Source: Chloroflexales bacterium ZM16-3 (GTDB taxonomy: Bacteria > Chloroflexota > Chloroflexia > Chloroflexales > Chloroflexaceae). Taken from it: a stretch of DNA of 64,000 nucleotides. This document shows, in pieces, positions 51,086-60,633 of the stretch (position 1 is the first letter of the stretch; each line of letters starts with the position of its first letter). The notes beneath the pieces were generated by a model. The model was not told where the DNA came from. It searched no databases and saw only the letters and a program-made list of their open reading frames with translations. Both the position numbers and the translations under genes were made by a program. The DNA lies in contig RYFE02000012.1 of NCBI GenBank assembly GCA_004138175.2, positions 83,305-147,304 on the forward strand. The letters are read 5' to 3'.

Positions 51086-53515
51086 ATGACACGTTCCGCA
51101 TCGAAGCCGGCGCTGCCCCAGGCCCGCAGCCGGGGTGTATCCCTGGCCTCCCTGCGCACCGGCGGCCTGCGATCCTCTATCCTGCTTGCCCTGCTAACGA
51201 TCCTGGTGCTGACGGCGGCCTATGCGGTGCGCCCGGTTGTCCAGATCGATATGGGCAGCGCCCACGATGCGGCCTATCTCCAGGGCTTCAACGACCGCGA
51301 GATCAACCCCAACGGCGCCGATCAGGTGTTCCCCTGGCCCGTCGGCCATGACTCGCTGACTGTTCCGGGGGAGCGCCAGGGCACTTGGGTTGCTACCCTG
51401 CGCGCCGCGCCCGGCCAGCCCCGCAACGCCCTGCGCGATGTCGCTGTCGCTGTCAACGATGTCCGCGTCGATATGCCCCGGCGCACCGCCGACACCCTCC
51501 TCGCCAGCGTCCCTCCTGAGCTTGGCGCGGCCCTCAGCCTCACCTTTAGCCTTGTCTCGCCGCTGGCCGGCGGCACTCCTCCGCCAAAGGATATCGTCGC
51601 TGAGATCGTCCTCGCCCCGGCTCGCACCTACCGCTGGAGTACCGGTACGAGCAGTATCGTGCTGCCCGGCCTTGGACGGGGGGCATGGCTGTTGGATATG
51701 AGCGTGGTGCCGTCCCACCCCGACGGGCTGCCGGTGGACGCGCGCATTCTGGCGAACGGCGGGCTGCTGGCGAGTCTGCCTGACAGCGCCGATCTTGTTC
51801 TGCGGCGTATCCATCTGCTGATACCGCCTGACGCACTGCGCGACGGCACCCTCACCCTCGACATTCGCGCCAATGTCTACAAGGACCCGGCGCCGGACAA
51901 TCCGCTGTTGACGCGCTCTCTTGGGCTGTTTGTCTCTCATATGAAGGTGTCCCCGGCGGGCCTGGGTGCCGCTGTGGCGCTACCTCCCCTGGCCGGTCTC
52001 GGCCAGGCGCTTGTTATCGTGCTGGGCATGTACGCCAGCCTGAGCTTAGCCCTCGGCGGGATGACTGGGCGGGCCGCCGGCCGTCTCGCCTCGCCGCAGG
52101 TCTGGGCGGCCCTCGGCGTGGCCGCCGCTCTGCTGATCGGCGGCTGGGCGCTGGGCACCTACCGCTTTCCGAGCAGCTTCATGCTGCCCCGGCTGGCCTG
52201 GCTGTTCGCCTGGAGCGTCCTGCTCACCCTAGCCGCCCGCCCGATCACCATCTGGCTCTTCAGGGTGTCGCGGCTTCCTGTGGAGCCGCACTCCGGCTTT
52301 ATCGGACTGCTGCTGCTGGTCTTCCTGGTCGGCTACTGGCTGAAGGCTGTAGGCGTGCTCTACCCCTACTTTGCGGCGATCGATGTCCACTGGCACATGG
52401 TGCGGGCACGCTGGATACTCGAAGGTCAGCTGCCCACGCTCTACGGGATCAACAGCCCGCTGAACGAGTCGACCATGCCGGTGGCCGAGTGGGGTGCCAA
52501 CCCTCCGGTGATCCCCTACTCGCCCTGGTATCATATCTTCGCCACGATCTTCGCCTTTACGCCAATGTCGATGGATCTGGCGGCGAACATGTTCAGCCTG
52601 CTGCTCGACGCCAGCCGGGTGATCCTGATCGCCCTGATCGCCCGCAAGGCTGGCCTGAGCCCGCGCGGCACCCTGATCGCCGCCACCACCTATGCGGTGA
52701 TCCCAATTAGCTTCCTGCTACACATCTGGGGCAATGTGCCCACCGCCTTCGGGCTCTGGTTCACGCTCCTGGCCAACACCCTGATCATCGTCCTCTGGGA
52801 TCGGCTCGGCGAGCGCGGGCCGATGGTGATCCTCTCGGTGGTGCTGCTGCTCACCTTCCTGATCTACACAGTCACCGGCGTCTTCATGGGGGTCTTCCTG
52901 ATCGGCCTGACCCTGCTCGTCTGGCTGAATGCGCTGCGGGGCGGGCGCTGGGCCGAGCTGCGCGCTGGCCTGCGGCCGCTCTGGGTCGCCGCCGGTGTGG
53001 CCATCGCCCTGGCGCTGATTATCTATTACGGCCAGTATATCCCGCCGATTATCGAGCGCACCCTGCCCTATATGCAGACGGTCTTCACCAAAGGGTCGGA
53101 GAGCGTCGGCGTGGAGCGGCCACCCTTCAGCGCCTATATGTGGGGTATGATCTCGCATCTCGACTACCGAATCTGGCCGGGCGACTACCTGTTCTATGGG
53201 ATCGGCATCCCTATGCTCTTCACCGTGCCCGGCTTCATCGCCCTGCGCCGCCAGCCCCTAGCCTGGCTCGTCCTCGCCACCTGGATGAGCGTGGCCGTGC
53301 TGTTTATGCTCGCAGGCTACCGCATCTCGATGGTCGATAAGCAGATATTCTACATGCTGCCGGCGATGTCGGTCTGCTGGGCAGTCTATGCCGACCGCAT
53401 CTGGCAGCGCGGGCGCTGGGGGCAAGTGATCATTGTTTCTGTCCTGGCCCTCTCCCTCGCCACGGCCCTCAGCCAGTGGGTGATACGAATTGCCTCCTTG
53501 TCGGCGTCGGGTTGA
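51086..53515 (+). CDS. large membrane protein, GT-C-like, with N-terminal beta-sandwich
   Basis: This 809-aa protein has one N-terminal membrane segment (SILLALLTILVLTAAYAV, ~31-48) and an extracytoplasmic region (~50-310). It has about twelve further membrane segments. The outer region seems to hold two carbohydrate-module-like repeats, each with a GxGxGxW-like turn (VPGERQGTWVATLRAAPGQP and LPGLGRGAWLLDMSVVPSHP). The membrane part has an early loop DVHWHMVRARWILEGQLPTLYG with Asp/His, as in GT-C glycosyltransferases that use lipid-linked sugars. It opens the glycan cluster. The exact activity is unknown. ATG 51086 has AGAGGTG upstream. Confidence 0.78.
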   Translation: MTRSASKPALPQARSRGVSLASLRTGGLRSSILLALLTILVLTAAYAVRPVVQIDMGSAHDAAYLQGFNDREINPNGADQVFPWPVGHDSLTVPGERQGTWVATLRAAPGQPRNALRDVAVAVNDVRVDMPRRTADTLLASVPPELGAALSLTFSLVSPLAGGTPPPKDIVAEIVLAPARTYRWSTGTSSIVLPGLGRGAWLLDMSVVPSHPDGLPVDARILANGGLLASLPDSADLVLRRIHLLIPPDALRDGTLTLDIRANVYKDPAPDNPLLTRSLGLFVSHMKVSPAGLGAAVALPPLAGLGQALVIVLGMYASLSLALGGMTGRAAGRLASPQVWAALGVAAALLIGGWALGTYRFPSSFMLPRLAWLFAWSVLLTLAARPITIWLFRVSRLPVEPHSGFIGLLLLVFLVGYWLKAVGVLYPYFAAIDVHWHMVRARWILEGQLPTLYGINSPLNESTMPVAEWGANPPVIPYSPWYHIFATIFAFTPMSMDLAANMFSLLLDASRVILIALIARKAGLSPRGTLIAATTYAVIPISFLLHIWGNVPTAFGLWFTLLANTLIIVLWDRLGERGPMVILSVVLLLTFLIYTVTGVFMGVFLIGLTLLVWLNALRGGRWAELRAGLRPLWVAAGVAIALALIIYYGQYIPPIIERTLPYMQTVFTKGSESVGVERPPFSAYMWGMISHLDYRIWPGDYLFYGIGIPMLFTVPGFIALRRQPLAWLVLATWMSVAVLFMLAGYRISMVDKQIFYMLPAMSVCWAVYADRIWQRGRWGQVIIVSVLALSLATALSQWVIRIASLSASG

Positions 53516-53548
53516 TGTGCCGCTGGCTATTATCGCATCGAGTAACCA

Positions 53549-54388
53549 ATGCCTGAGCAAACAACTGATCTAGAGCGGGTGATCGACCCCTGGCTCCAGC
53601 ACATGACCTGGCGGCACGACTTTGACCGCTGGCGCGAGCGGCGGATCAATCAGGAGCAGTATCAGGCCGAGCGCCTGGAGATGATCGCCGGTGCGGCCGG
53701 GCCGCTGGCAGGCATGCGCCTGCTTGATCTTGGCGCGGGTATGGGCGGCTTCGCCGTGGCCGCCGCCCTGGGCGGGGCGCGGGTGGTGGCCTGCGAGTAC
53801 AACCCGGCCTACTGCGACATTGTCCGTCTGCGAGCCGAGCGCCACGGCCTGCGCCTGCCGATCTTCAACGCCGCCGGCGAGGCCCTGCCCTTCCCGTCCG
53901 CGAGCTTCGACACCGTGGTGGCCTGGGATGTGATCGAGCACGTCCAATCGCCCACGGCCATGCTCGCCGAGATCGCCCGCGTGCTGCGCCCCGGCGGCCA
54001 CTGCCTGCTCACCGCGATCAACCGGCGGGCCTGGGTGGACCCGCACTACCACATCCGTGGGATCAACTGGCTGCCGCGCCGCATGGCCGAAGCGATCATC
54101 GCCCGGCGCGGACGGGGCAAGGGCGGGGCCGCCTTCCGCGACATGCAGCGGCTCAGCGAGATGCACTACTTTCACTACGGCCAGTTCCTGCGCCTCTGCA
54201 AGCGCCACGGCTTCACGGTTAAAGATCTTCGCCAGGAGCAGCTGCGCCGGGGCGAGCTGCGCAGCCCCAAGGCCAGCCGGCGGGCCATCCGCGCCGCCCT
54301 GCGCGCCCTCGGCCTGGAGGGGTTGGCCTACCGCGCCCAGCGCCGCTGGTACGTGGGCATGTTTGAGCTGAGCCTGGAGAAGTTGTAA
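53549..54388 (+). CDS. class I SAM-dependent methyltransferase
   Basis: This 279-aa protein has the SAM motif I LLDLGAGMGGFAVAAALGG (near 57), motif II with an acidic residue after ARVVACEYNP (near 79), then EALPFPSASFDTVVAWDVIEHVQSP (near 112) and VLRPGGHCLLTAIN (near 150). It is cytosolic. By context it methylates a sugar, a lipid-linked glycan or a cell-surface precursor. It lies between the GT-C gene and the flippase on the same strand, with 33- and 59-base gaps. Confidence 0.91.
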   Translation: MPEQTTDLERVIDPWLQHMTWRHDFDRWRERRINQEQYQAERLEMIAGAAGPLAGMRLLDLGAGMGGFAVAAALGGARVVACEYNPAYCDIVRLRAERHGLRLPIFNAAGEALPFPSASFDTVVAWDVIEHVQSPTAMLAEIARVLRPGGHCLLTAINRRAWVDPHYHIRGINWLPRRMAEAIIARRGRGKGGAAFRDMQRLSEMHYFHYGQFLRLCKRHGFTVKDLRQEQLRRGELRSPKASRRAIRAALRALGLEGLAYRAQRRWYVGMFELSLEKL

Positions 54389-54397
54389 GGGTGTATT

Positions 54398-54425
54398 GTA
54401 GGGGCGCAGCGCGCTGCGCCCCTAC
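54398..54425. repeat. 28-bp perfect palindrome GTAGGGGCGCAGC...
   Basis: A perfect 28-bp palindrome lies in the gap between the methyltransferase and flippase genes, again inside an apparent operon. Confidence 0.87.
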
Positions 54426-54447
54426 CCGGAATCTGGACACATCACAT

Positions 54448-56133
54448 ATGGCAGTCGCCGATAAAGGCCCGCCCTCCCTGTCTTCCCAGGTCTCGCGCGC
54501 GGTGGTCTGGAACACCTTGTTCGTGCCGCTGCGCCTGGTGGCCGAGGTGCTCTCGACCTTGGTGAAGCTGAACCTGCTCAGCCAGGCCGGCTACGGGCTG
54601 CTGTCCCTGATCAGCGGGGCCAACAACGGCCTGGGCACGGCGGTGGATCTGGGCACCCAGCGCGCCCTGCCCAAGTACATCCCCGAGCTGAATAAGGCCG
54701 GCGGGGCGCGCGCCGTGCTGCGCCTGCTGCTGGCCGTCTTCGCCGCGCAGATGGCCGTGCTGCTGGTGATCGCCGTCGGCCTGGCCAGCTGGCTGCGCCA
54801 GCCCTACCTCGGCACCCTGCGCGAAAAGATCGTGGCCGACCCCAAGATCAGCGCGCTCGACCAGCTCCAGCTGCTCGGTCTGCTCGATGGCTACGGATTC
54901 CTGGTGATCGCTGCCATCCTGGCCCTGCTCTTCCTCGGCGTCTGCTACGACATCTTCATGGCCTACCTGAACAGCTTCTTCAAGCAGCGGGCATGGAACA
55001 GCATCGCCCTGGCAGCCGGCATCCTGCCCCAGTTGCTCAGCGTGGCCGCCATCCTCATTCTGCCCGACCAGTGGGACATTCTGGGTGTCCTGGCCGCCAC
55101 CGTCCTCGCGCCGACCATCGCTGTGGCCCTGGCCGGATGGCAGGTGATCCGATTGCAGATGGTCGATTTGCGATTGCAGATTGAGCAGGAGAAGGCCGCC
55201 GGCAGTGAATTGGCCGTCCGCCAATCTGCAATCCAAAATCTAAAATCTGCAATCCCGAGGGGCTTCATCCGCTACACCGGCGTGTCGTTCCTGATGACCG
55301 CGACCGACTTTATCGCCAGCGCGGGATTCGCGATCTACCTGGCCGGCGACATCGGCGATGTGGCGGTGCTGACGGCGGGCGCGGCGCTGGCGAAGATGGC
55401 CCTGGCCTATCTCTACACACCAATGGTGGGCGTGCAGGTGCCGCTCTTCACGCGGGTGCGCCAGGGCGAGGGCGGCACGCTCAACGGAGCCTACCAGAGC
55501 CTGGTGCGGCTCCAGTTGCTGCTCTTCGTGCCCGGCGGCGTCGGGCTGATGCTGCTGGCCCAGCCGGCCCTGCTGGTGATCAGCCCGCAGTACCTGGTGG
55601 CAGCGCCGATCGTCTGGGTGCTGGTGCCCTGCCTGTTTATCGAGTCGCTGCTGACGACCGCCCACAACGCCCTGATCGTCTACGAGAAGCTGGGGGTGAT
55701 CATCATCTCGCGGCTGCTGACGCTGGCGGCGGTGGCCCTGCTGGCCCTGGCGCTGCCGCCCTACCTCGGGCTGCTCGGCGTGGCCCTGGCCTTCGGCCTC
55801 TCGCGGGTCGCCGCCGGAGCATGGGCCACCGGCAGCGGCTACCGCCTGCTCGGCCTGCGCTGGCCCTGGCGCTTCACCGCCCGCGTCCTCGCTGCCACCC
55901 TGGCTATGTCTGCCCTGATCCTGGCCGTTCGCGGCCTGCTGCCGCCCCTGCCGGTCAAGGTGCTGCTGGCCGATAAGCTGCGCGAGGCCGGGCTGATGTT
56001 CGCCCTGGCCGCCGTTGGCGCGACTGCCTTCTTCATCGCTCTGCGCCTGCTCGGCGGCCTCGATGAGCAGGATAAGGCCCAGCTGCTCAAGCTGAGGCTG
56101 CCGCTGAAGAAGTGGCTGGTGCGGGTGATCTAG
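54448..56133 (+). CDS. MOP-family polysaccharide flippase (Wzx-like)
   Basis: This 561-aa protein has 12-14 hydrophobic segments and the polysaccharide transport pattern. It opens SSQVSRAVVWNTLFVPLRLV and has GYGLLSLISGANNGLGTAVDLGTQRALPKYIPE near 48-80, the conserved N-terminal part of lipid-linked glycan flippases. It would move lipid-linked sugars across the cytoplasmic membrane. Residues ~233-270 (RLQMVDLRLQIEQEK...QSAIQNLKSAIP) are hydrophilic and encoded by an inverted GATTGCAGATTG repeat that is otherwise intergenic. ATG 54448 is used; the frame upstream runs through a palindrome. No strong Shine-Dalgarno precedes it. Confidence 0.9.
   Translation: MAVADKGPPSLSSQVSRAVVWNTLFVPLRLVAEVLSTLVKLNLLSQAGYGLLSLISGANNGLGTAVDLGTQRALPKYIPELNKAGGARAVLRLLLAVFAAQMAVLLVIAVGLASWLRQPYLGTLREKIVADPKISALDQLQLLGLLDGYGFLVIAAILALLFLGVCYDIFMAYLNSFFKQRAWNSIALAAGILPQLLSVAAILILPDQWDILGVLAATVLAPTIAVALAGWQVIRLQMVDLRLQIEQEKAAGSELAVRQSAIQNLKSAIPRGFIRYTGVSFLMTATDFIASAGFAIYLAGDIGDVAVLTAGAALAKMALAYLYTPMVGVQVPLFTRVRQGEGGTLNGAYQSLVRLQLLLFVPGGVGLMLLAQPALLVISPQYLVAAPIVWVLVPCLFIESLLTTAHNALIVYEKLGVIIISRLLTLAAVALLALALPPYLGLLGVALAFGLSRVAAGAWATGSGYRLLGLRWPWRFTARVLAATLAMSALILAVRGLLPPLPVKVLLADKLREAGLMFALAAVGATAFFIALRLLGGLDEQDKAQLLKLRLPLKKWLVRVI
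55146..55257 (+). repeat. intergenic-type repeat inserted in frame in the flippase gene
   Basis: GATTGCAGATTG (55172-55183) is inverted as CAATCTGCAATC (55222-55233), with extra copies at 55151 and 55244. The same unit forms the array at 28830-28872. The block is about 37 codons, keeps the frame, and lies between two membrane segments. Confidence 0.83.
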
Positions 56134-56170
56134 ATCGGGCTGGGGCTGTGCTGACGCAAAGAGGATCGCA

Positions 56171-58282
56171 TTGGGAAGCCAACTATCACGAGCAGGACCC
56201 CTCGTTCAGATCGTACTCATCGTCATTATTGCCAGTGCGCTGGTGCTTCTCGGCAGTATCTTCGGCCACGCAACGCTGTATGGGCGGGTCGATCAGCCAT
56301 CCCGATCCTGGGTTCTCGATCCAGTCTATGAGCTTGAATGCACAGATAGCACATGCTATCGCTGGCTTAAACCCGACGCGCAACTGTACCTCTACGCGCT
56401 CGATGGCGATCAGGCGATCCTCTCCCTGCGCCTACTGGCCCCGCCGCGCCCGGATGGGCAGCCTACCCAGCTGACGATCATCGCTGATCAGCGCGTGATC
56501 TCGCCGATCACCGTCACAACGGTCTGGCGCAACTATCGCATATTGACCCCCACCAGTGACGCACACGATACGGTGCTGCAGCTGCACAGCGACCCATTCC
56601 ATCCGGGTGGGCAGGATACGCGCAGCCTGGGTGTTGCGCTGAGCACAATCCAGTTGACTGCGCTAGGTGCCCCAACCCCCCGGCGTGCGCTGTTCCTGAT
56701 CCTGCTCCCACTGCTCTTCTGGGCGCTGGCGCGGGCCTACGGCGTCGGCCACGTAGGCGCCTTCCGGATTGGCTTGTCGCTGGCCGCGCTATCTGGCTGG
56801 GCTGCTGCTGATCCGGTGCTGTCTGGCTACGTGCTTCCGACCATCAGCTGGGAATTGAGCCGGGCCGGGCCACTGCTGGCCTTGTTGCTAGTACCGCCAC
56901 TTATCCGTTGGCGCATCGGTCACTTGCCCGGCGGCGCGCGGAGCGTTGTGGCAATCATTGTTGTGGCCCTACTATCGTTGCGCCTCACGCGGGAGGTTGC
57001 CGGTGGGCTTACGCTGCTGCTGCTCGGTATGCTGCTGCTGGCGCTCCCACGGCCGTCGGCAGCCCGGCATGGATCTGCGGGCGGCCGCCCAACCATCCCC
57101 GAGCTGACGAGCATCCGCTTTTTTGCGGCACTGACGGTCGTGCTGTTCCACTATAAGAAAATGATCGCCGTACCAGCGCTGCTCGATCCACTGATTGACC
57201 AGGGGCAGGCAAGCGTCGGGCTGTTCTTTATCCTGAGCGGCTTCGTGATGACCTACACCTATGCCGACTGGTTTCGGTATGATCTGACCTATTTTCGAGG
57301 CTATGCACGCGCGCGAGTCGCACGGATCGTTCCCCTCGTCGTGCTGGCGCTGCTTGTGGCAACCCCGCTGGTGCTCTGGTATACCCACGGTGATCCGCTC
57401 AGCGCTAGCCCCGCCATTGTGATCGATAGCTCCTGGATCGCCAACCTGCTCCTTATCCATGTGTATGTGCCGGATGTGGCGGTTCAGTCGCTGTGGAACG
57501 CGCCGTCGTGGAGCGTTGCCACAGAGGCGTTCTTCTACCTCCTATTCCCTCTCTATGCGCGTTTTGTGCTCAGCCGCGTCACCCGCCTGCGCTCACTTGT
57601 CATCCTCGTGGGCATCTGCTTTGGGATCGAGATCCTTACGCTTATCGGTAGTGTCGCGGTAGCCTATTGGCTCGCGCCTGACCCCGAAGCCCTCGCTTAC
57701 GTCATGATCTTGGTGATCTATAAGTCGCCGCTCCTCCGGATCTGGGAATTTCTGCTTGGCGCGACCCTCGGCGCGCTCTTCCTGCGGACGCGCCAGCAGC
57801 CCATGGCTATGCCTGTGCTGTCCGCACTCCATAACGTGCATGGGCGCAACCTGCTGCTTATAACCGCAATAGGTGGTATCCTAGCCGTCGTGTATATGCC
57901 AATCCCGCAGGGGGATATGGCAGGCATCGTGAACGCGCTTCGCTGGTATGTCCTGTACACGCCGTTCTTTGTGCTCATCATTGCCGTGTTCGCCTGGGGA
58001 TCAACCTGGCTGAGGCATATCCTCCAGCATCCCTGGCTTGTGCGCCTGGGTGAGGCTAGCTACGCGCTTTACATCATCCATGCTGTCATCCATGCGTATC
58101 TCGGCTTCATCCCACAGGCCGATGCGGCGGATACGGCGCGGATTGCCATGGTGGCGATTATCGCAACCATTCTGGCTTCGCTGGCCGTCCACCAGTGGGT
58201 TGAGGTGCCAATGCGGCGCTGGCTGATGGGGCATATCAAGCCCGCTGGTGCCTCCGCGCTTAACGAGAAGCTTCATACCTAA
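56171..58282 (+). CDS. acyltransferase-3 family membrane protein with N-terminal extension
   Basis: This 703-aa protein has a first membrane segment (IVLIVIIASALVLLGSIF, ~13-30) and an outer beta-rich domain (~35-170). After four to five membrane segments comes an acyltransferase-3 domain (~315-690) starting IPELTSIRFFAALTVVLFHYKKM. The FFAALxVxxFH motif carries the catalytic His. FILSGFVMTYTY and ARVARIVPL follow, with ten or so helices. The family O-acylates cell-surface glycans (OafA-like). The start is TTG 56171 behind AGAGGA. The longer outer domain may bind the glycan. Confidence 0.9.
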   Translation: MGSQLSRAGPLVQIVLIVIIASALVLLGSIFGHATLYGRVDQPSRSWVLDPVYELECTDSTCYRWLKPDAQLYLYALDGDQAILSLRLLAPPRPDGQPTQLTIIADQRVISPITVTTVWRNYRILTPTSDAHDTVLQLHSDPFHPGGQDTRSLGVALSTIQLTALGAPTPRRALFLILLPLLFWALARAYGVGHVGAFRIGLSLAALSGWAAADPVLSGYVLPTISWELSRAGPLLALLLVPPLIRWRIGHLPGGARSVVAIIVVALLSLRLTREVAGGLTLLLLGMLLLALPRPSAARHGSAGGRPTIPELTSIRFFAALTVVLFHYKKMIAVPALLDPLIDQGQASVGLFFILSGFVMTYTYADWFRYDLTYFRGYARARVARIVPLVVLALLVATPLVLWYTHGDPLSASPAIVIDSSWIANLLLIHVYVPDVAVQSLWNAPSWSVATEAFFYLLFPLYARFVLSRVTRLRSLVILVGICFGIEILTLIGSVAVAYWLAPDPEALAYVMILVIYKSPLLRIWEFLLGATLGALFLRTRQQPMAMPVLSALHNVHGRNLLLITAIGGILAVVYMPIPQGDMAGIVNALRWYVLYTPFFVLIIAVFAWGSTWLRHILQHPWLVRLGEASYALYIIHAVIHAYLGFIPQADAADTARIAMVAIIATILASLAVHQWVEVPMRRWLMGHIKPAGASALNEKLHT

Positions 58283-58287
58283 AAGAT

Positions 58288-59421
58288 ATGCGCGTCGCTC
58301 TCTACAACCTCACCACCACCACCAAGTTCGGCGGCGTCGAGAGCTTCGTCTGGGATCTTGCCCGCGAGTTGGTCGGTCGCGACCACCAGGTCACGGTGAT
58401 CGGCGGGGCCGGGCCGCGCCGCGAGGCCGCCCCCGGCGTGCGCGTGATCACCTTCCCCTTTGTGCCGCGCGCCTTCTGGCAGGCCATCCCGCCCCTGCGC
58501 CGAGCCTACGCCGAGGCTAAGCTGCTTGAGCGCCTGACCATGGCCGTGCCCGCCCTGCCCCACCTGGCCTCCGCTGGCTATGACATCATCCATATCCAGA
58601 AGCCCTATGACCTCGGCCCAGCCCTGCTCGCCCGCCGCCTCGGCGGCGCAAAGGTGATCCTCGGCTGCCATGGCGAGGATTTCTATCGGGGTGATACGCT
58701 GCTCGCCCGCCGGGTGGACGCCTCTGTCTCCTGCTCGCGCTTCAACGCCGAGACAGTTGCCCGCCGCTACGGCTTCACACCCGAGGTGGTCTTTAACGGC
58801 ATTGATATAAGTTTGTTCCGCCCGGTATCGCCCGACCCAATGCTGCGCGGGCGCGACCACGTTGGCTCGCCCCTCCTGTTGTTTGTTGGTCGGCTCCAGC
58901 CATGGAAGGGCGTCGAGACGGCCATCCGCGCCTTGCCGCATATTCCGCAGGCGACCCTGCTGGTGGCAGGTGCAGGCGAAGATCGCCCGCGCCTAGAGCG
59001 GATTGTTGCTGAGTTAGGGCTAGACGTGCGGGTGCGCTTCCTCGGCGGCCTTGATCGCCGCGATCTGCCCCGGCTCTACAGCTCAGCCGATCTGCTGCTG
59101 GCCACCAGCCACGCCAGCGAGACCTTCGGCATCGGCCCGGTGGAGGCCCAGGCATGCGGGCTTCCCGTGGTGGCCAGCCGCTTCGGCGGGTTCCCCGAGG
59201 TGGTGGACGAGGGCCGCACAGGTCTGCTGGTTCCCCCGCGAGACCCGCAGGCTCTCGCGGATGCCGTCAACGCCCTGCTGTCCGACCCTGCCCGCCGCGC
59301 CGCCATGGCCGCCGCCGCGCCCGCCTGGGCCGCCCAGTTCGCCTGGCCCGCCGTCACAGATCGGATTGAGGCGGTCTACCGGGGAGGGCATGGGAGGGTT
59401 TCACCCTTCCAGAAAACATAA
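58288..59421 (+). CDS. family 4 glycosyltransferase
   Basis: This 377-aa enzyme has a GT-B fold. The N-terminal domain starts MRVALYNLTTTTKFGGVESFVWDLAREL, the acceptor side. The C-terminal domain has LLLFVGRLQPWKGVETAIRAL (near 195) and the nucleotide-sugar site TSHASETFGIGPVEAQACGLPVVASRFGG (near 273), with Glu and EAxAxGxPVV as in GT4. It has no membrane segment. It starts five bases after the acyltransferase stop and ends three bases before the next GT4, so it is part of a tight operon. Confidence 0.94.
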   Translation: MRVALYNLTTTTKFGGVESFVWDLARELVGRDHQVTVIGGAGPRREAAPGVRVITFPFVPRAFWQAIPPLRRAYAEAKLLERLTMAVPALPHLASAGYDIIHIQKPYDLGPALLARRLGGAKVILGCHGEDFYRGDTLLARRVDASVSCSRFNAETVARRYGFTPEVVFNGIDISLFRPVSPDPMLRGRDHVGSPLLLFVGRLQPWKGVETAIRALPHIPQATLLVAGAGEDRPRLERIVAELGLDVRVRFLGGLDRRDLPRLYSSADLLLATSHASETFGIGPVEAQACGLPVVASRFGGFPEVVDEGRTGLLVPPRDPQALADAVNALLSDPARRAAMAAAAPAWAAQFAWPAVTDRIEAVYRGGHGRVSPFQKT

Positions 59422-59424
59422 TGT

Positions 59425-60633
59425 ATGAAAATTCTGATCGTCACTACCTACGGCTTCGACCCGGCCTTCCCCAGCCGACCCGAGCAGCTTCAGGCCCGCG
59501 CGCTCGTGCGCCGGGGCCACCGGGTTGTCGCTCACGAGTACCTCGACCGGCGCTACCCCGGCCAGTCCACCCGCCACGAGTGGCTCGACGGCGTGCCCGT
59601 TCACCGCGCCGCCACCCTGGGCTTCTTCGCCCCCGAGGCTCTGCTGCGCCTGCTGATCGCCGACCGTCCCGATGTGATCCACATTCACCACATGCGCAGT
59701 CTGCTGGCCTACCAGACCGTGCAGGTCGCCCGGCGGCTGGGCGTGCCCACGGTGCTCACGCCCCACGGCCTGCTCCACGACGGCGACCTGGTGGTAGATC
59801 GCGAGCGGCCGCTGGACGCGCCGCTGCGCTTCGATAACCTGCTACTCACGCCGCGCCAGCTGCTGGCCCGCCTGGCCCGGGGCGCACACCCGCGCCGCGC
59901 CGTGCGCAACTACTGCATCCACGCGCCGCTGCTGATGATCGATCACGCCGTCGCTCTCTCGCGCCACGAGGCCGGCCTACTCCAACAGCTCGGCGTCGCC
60001 CCCCAGAAGATCAGTGTGCTGCCGAACGCGGTTGACCTCTCCGGCTTCGCAGTGGAGAGGCTGGGAGAGGCAACGCCTCTCCAAAAAAACACATCCCTCG
60101 TCCTCTTCATCGGCCAGCTGGTGCCGCGTAAGGCATACGATCTGCTGGCCCGCGCCATGCCCTTGGTGCTGCGCGAGGTGCCTCATGCCCGCTTCGTCTT
60201 CGTGAGCCACAACCGCCAGGGTGAGCAAGAGTTGCGCCGGCTGGTGGCCGAGGGCGGTGCCGAGGCCAGCTTCGAGCTGCGCGGGCGGGTCAGCGAGGAG
60301 GAGAAGCTGCGTCTGCTCTGCGAGGCCGCCGTCGTGGCTGCGCCCAGCCGCTACGAGGGCTTTGGCATCCCGCTGATCGAGGCCCAGGCCGCCGGGGCCG
60401 CCCTCGTCACCAGCGATGTGCCCGCCTGCAACGAGCTGATCACCCACGAGCACAACGGCTTGCTGACCGCCTATAATGACCCGGCAGATCTGGCGGCAGG
60501 CATCGTGCGCCTGCTGCGCGACCGCGATCTAGCCCGGCGCATGGGCGAGGTCGGACGCCGCGAGGTCTTCGCCCGCTACAGCGCGGATCGGCTCGCGCAG
60601 GATCTGGAGGGGATCTATGAGTCGTTGACTTAG
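59425..60633 (+). CDS. family 4 glycosyltransferase
   Basis: This 402-aa GT-B enzyme shows MKILIVTTYGFDPAFPSRPEQ at the start, then HIHHMRSLLAYQTVQVARRLGVPTVLTPHG (near 92) and LVLFIGQLVPRKAYDLLARAM (near 222). The GT4 donor site is APSRYEGFGIPLIEAQAAGAALVTSDVPA (near 306). It is the last gene of the glycan cluster, likely adding a further sugar in the cytosol. Residues ~210-220 (GEATPLQKNTS) look like a small low-complexity insertion. A GGGCGCGCAC/GTGCGCCC hairpin (60633-60656) follows. Confidence 0.94.
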   Translation: MKILIVTTYGFDPAFPSRPEQLQARALVRRGHRVVAHEYLDRRYPGQSTRHEWLDGVPVHRAATLGFFAPEALLRLLIADRPDVIHIHHMRSLLAYQTVQVARRLGVPTVLTPHGLLHDGDLVVDRERPLDAPLRFDNLLLTPRQLLARLARGAHPRRAVRNYCIHAPLLMIDHAVALSRHEAGLLQQLGVAPQKISVLPNAVDLSGFAVERLGEATPLQKNTSLVLFIGQLVPRKAYDLLARAMPLVLREVPHARFVFVSHNRQGEQELRRLVAEGGAEASFELRGRVSEEEKLRLLCEAAVVAAPSRYEGFGIPLIEAQAAGAALVTSDVPACNELITHEHNGLLTAYNDPADLAAGIVRLLRDRDLARRMGEVGRREVFARYSADRLAQDLEGIYESLT

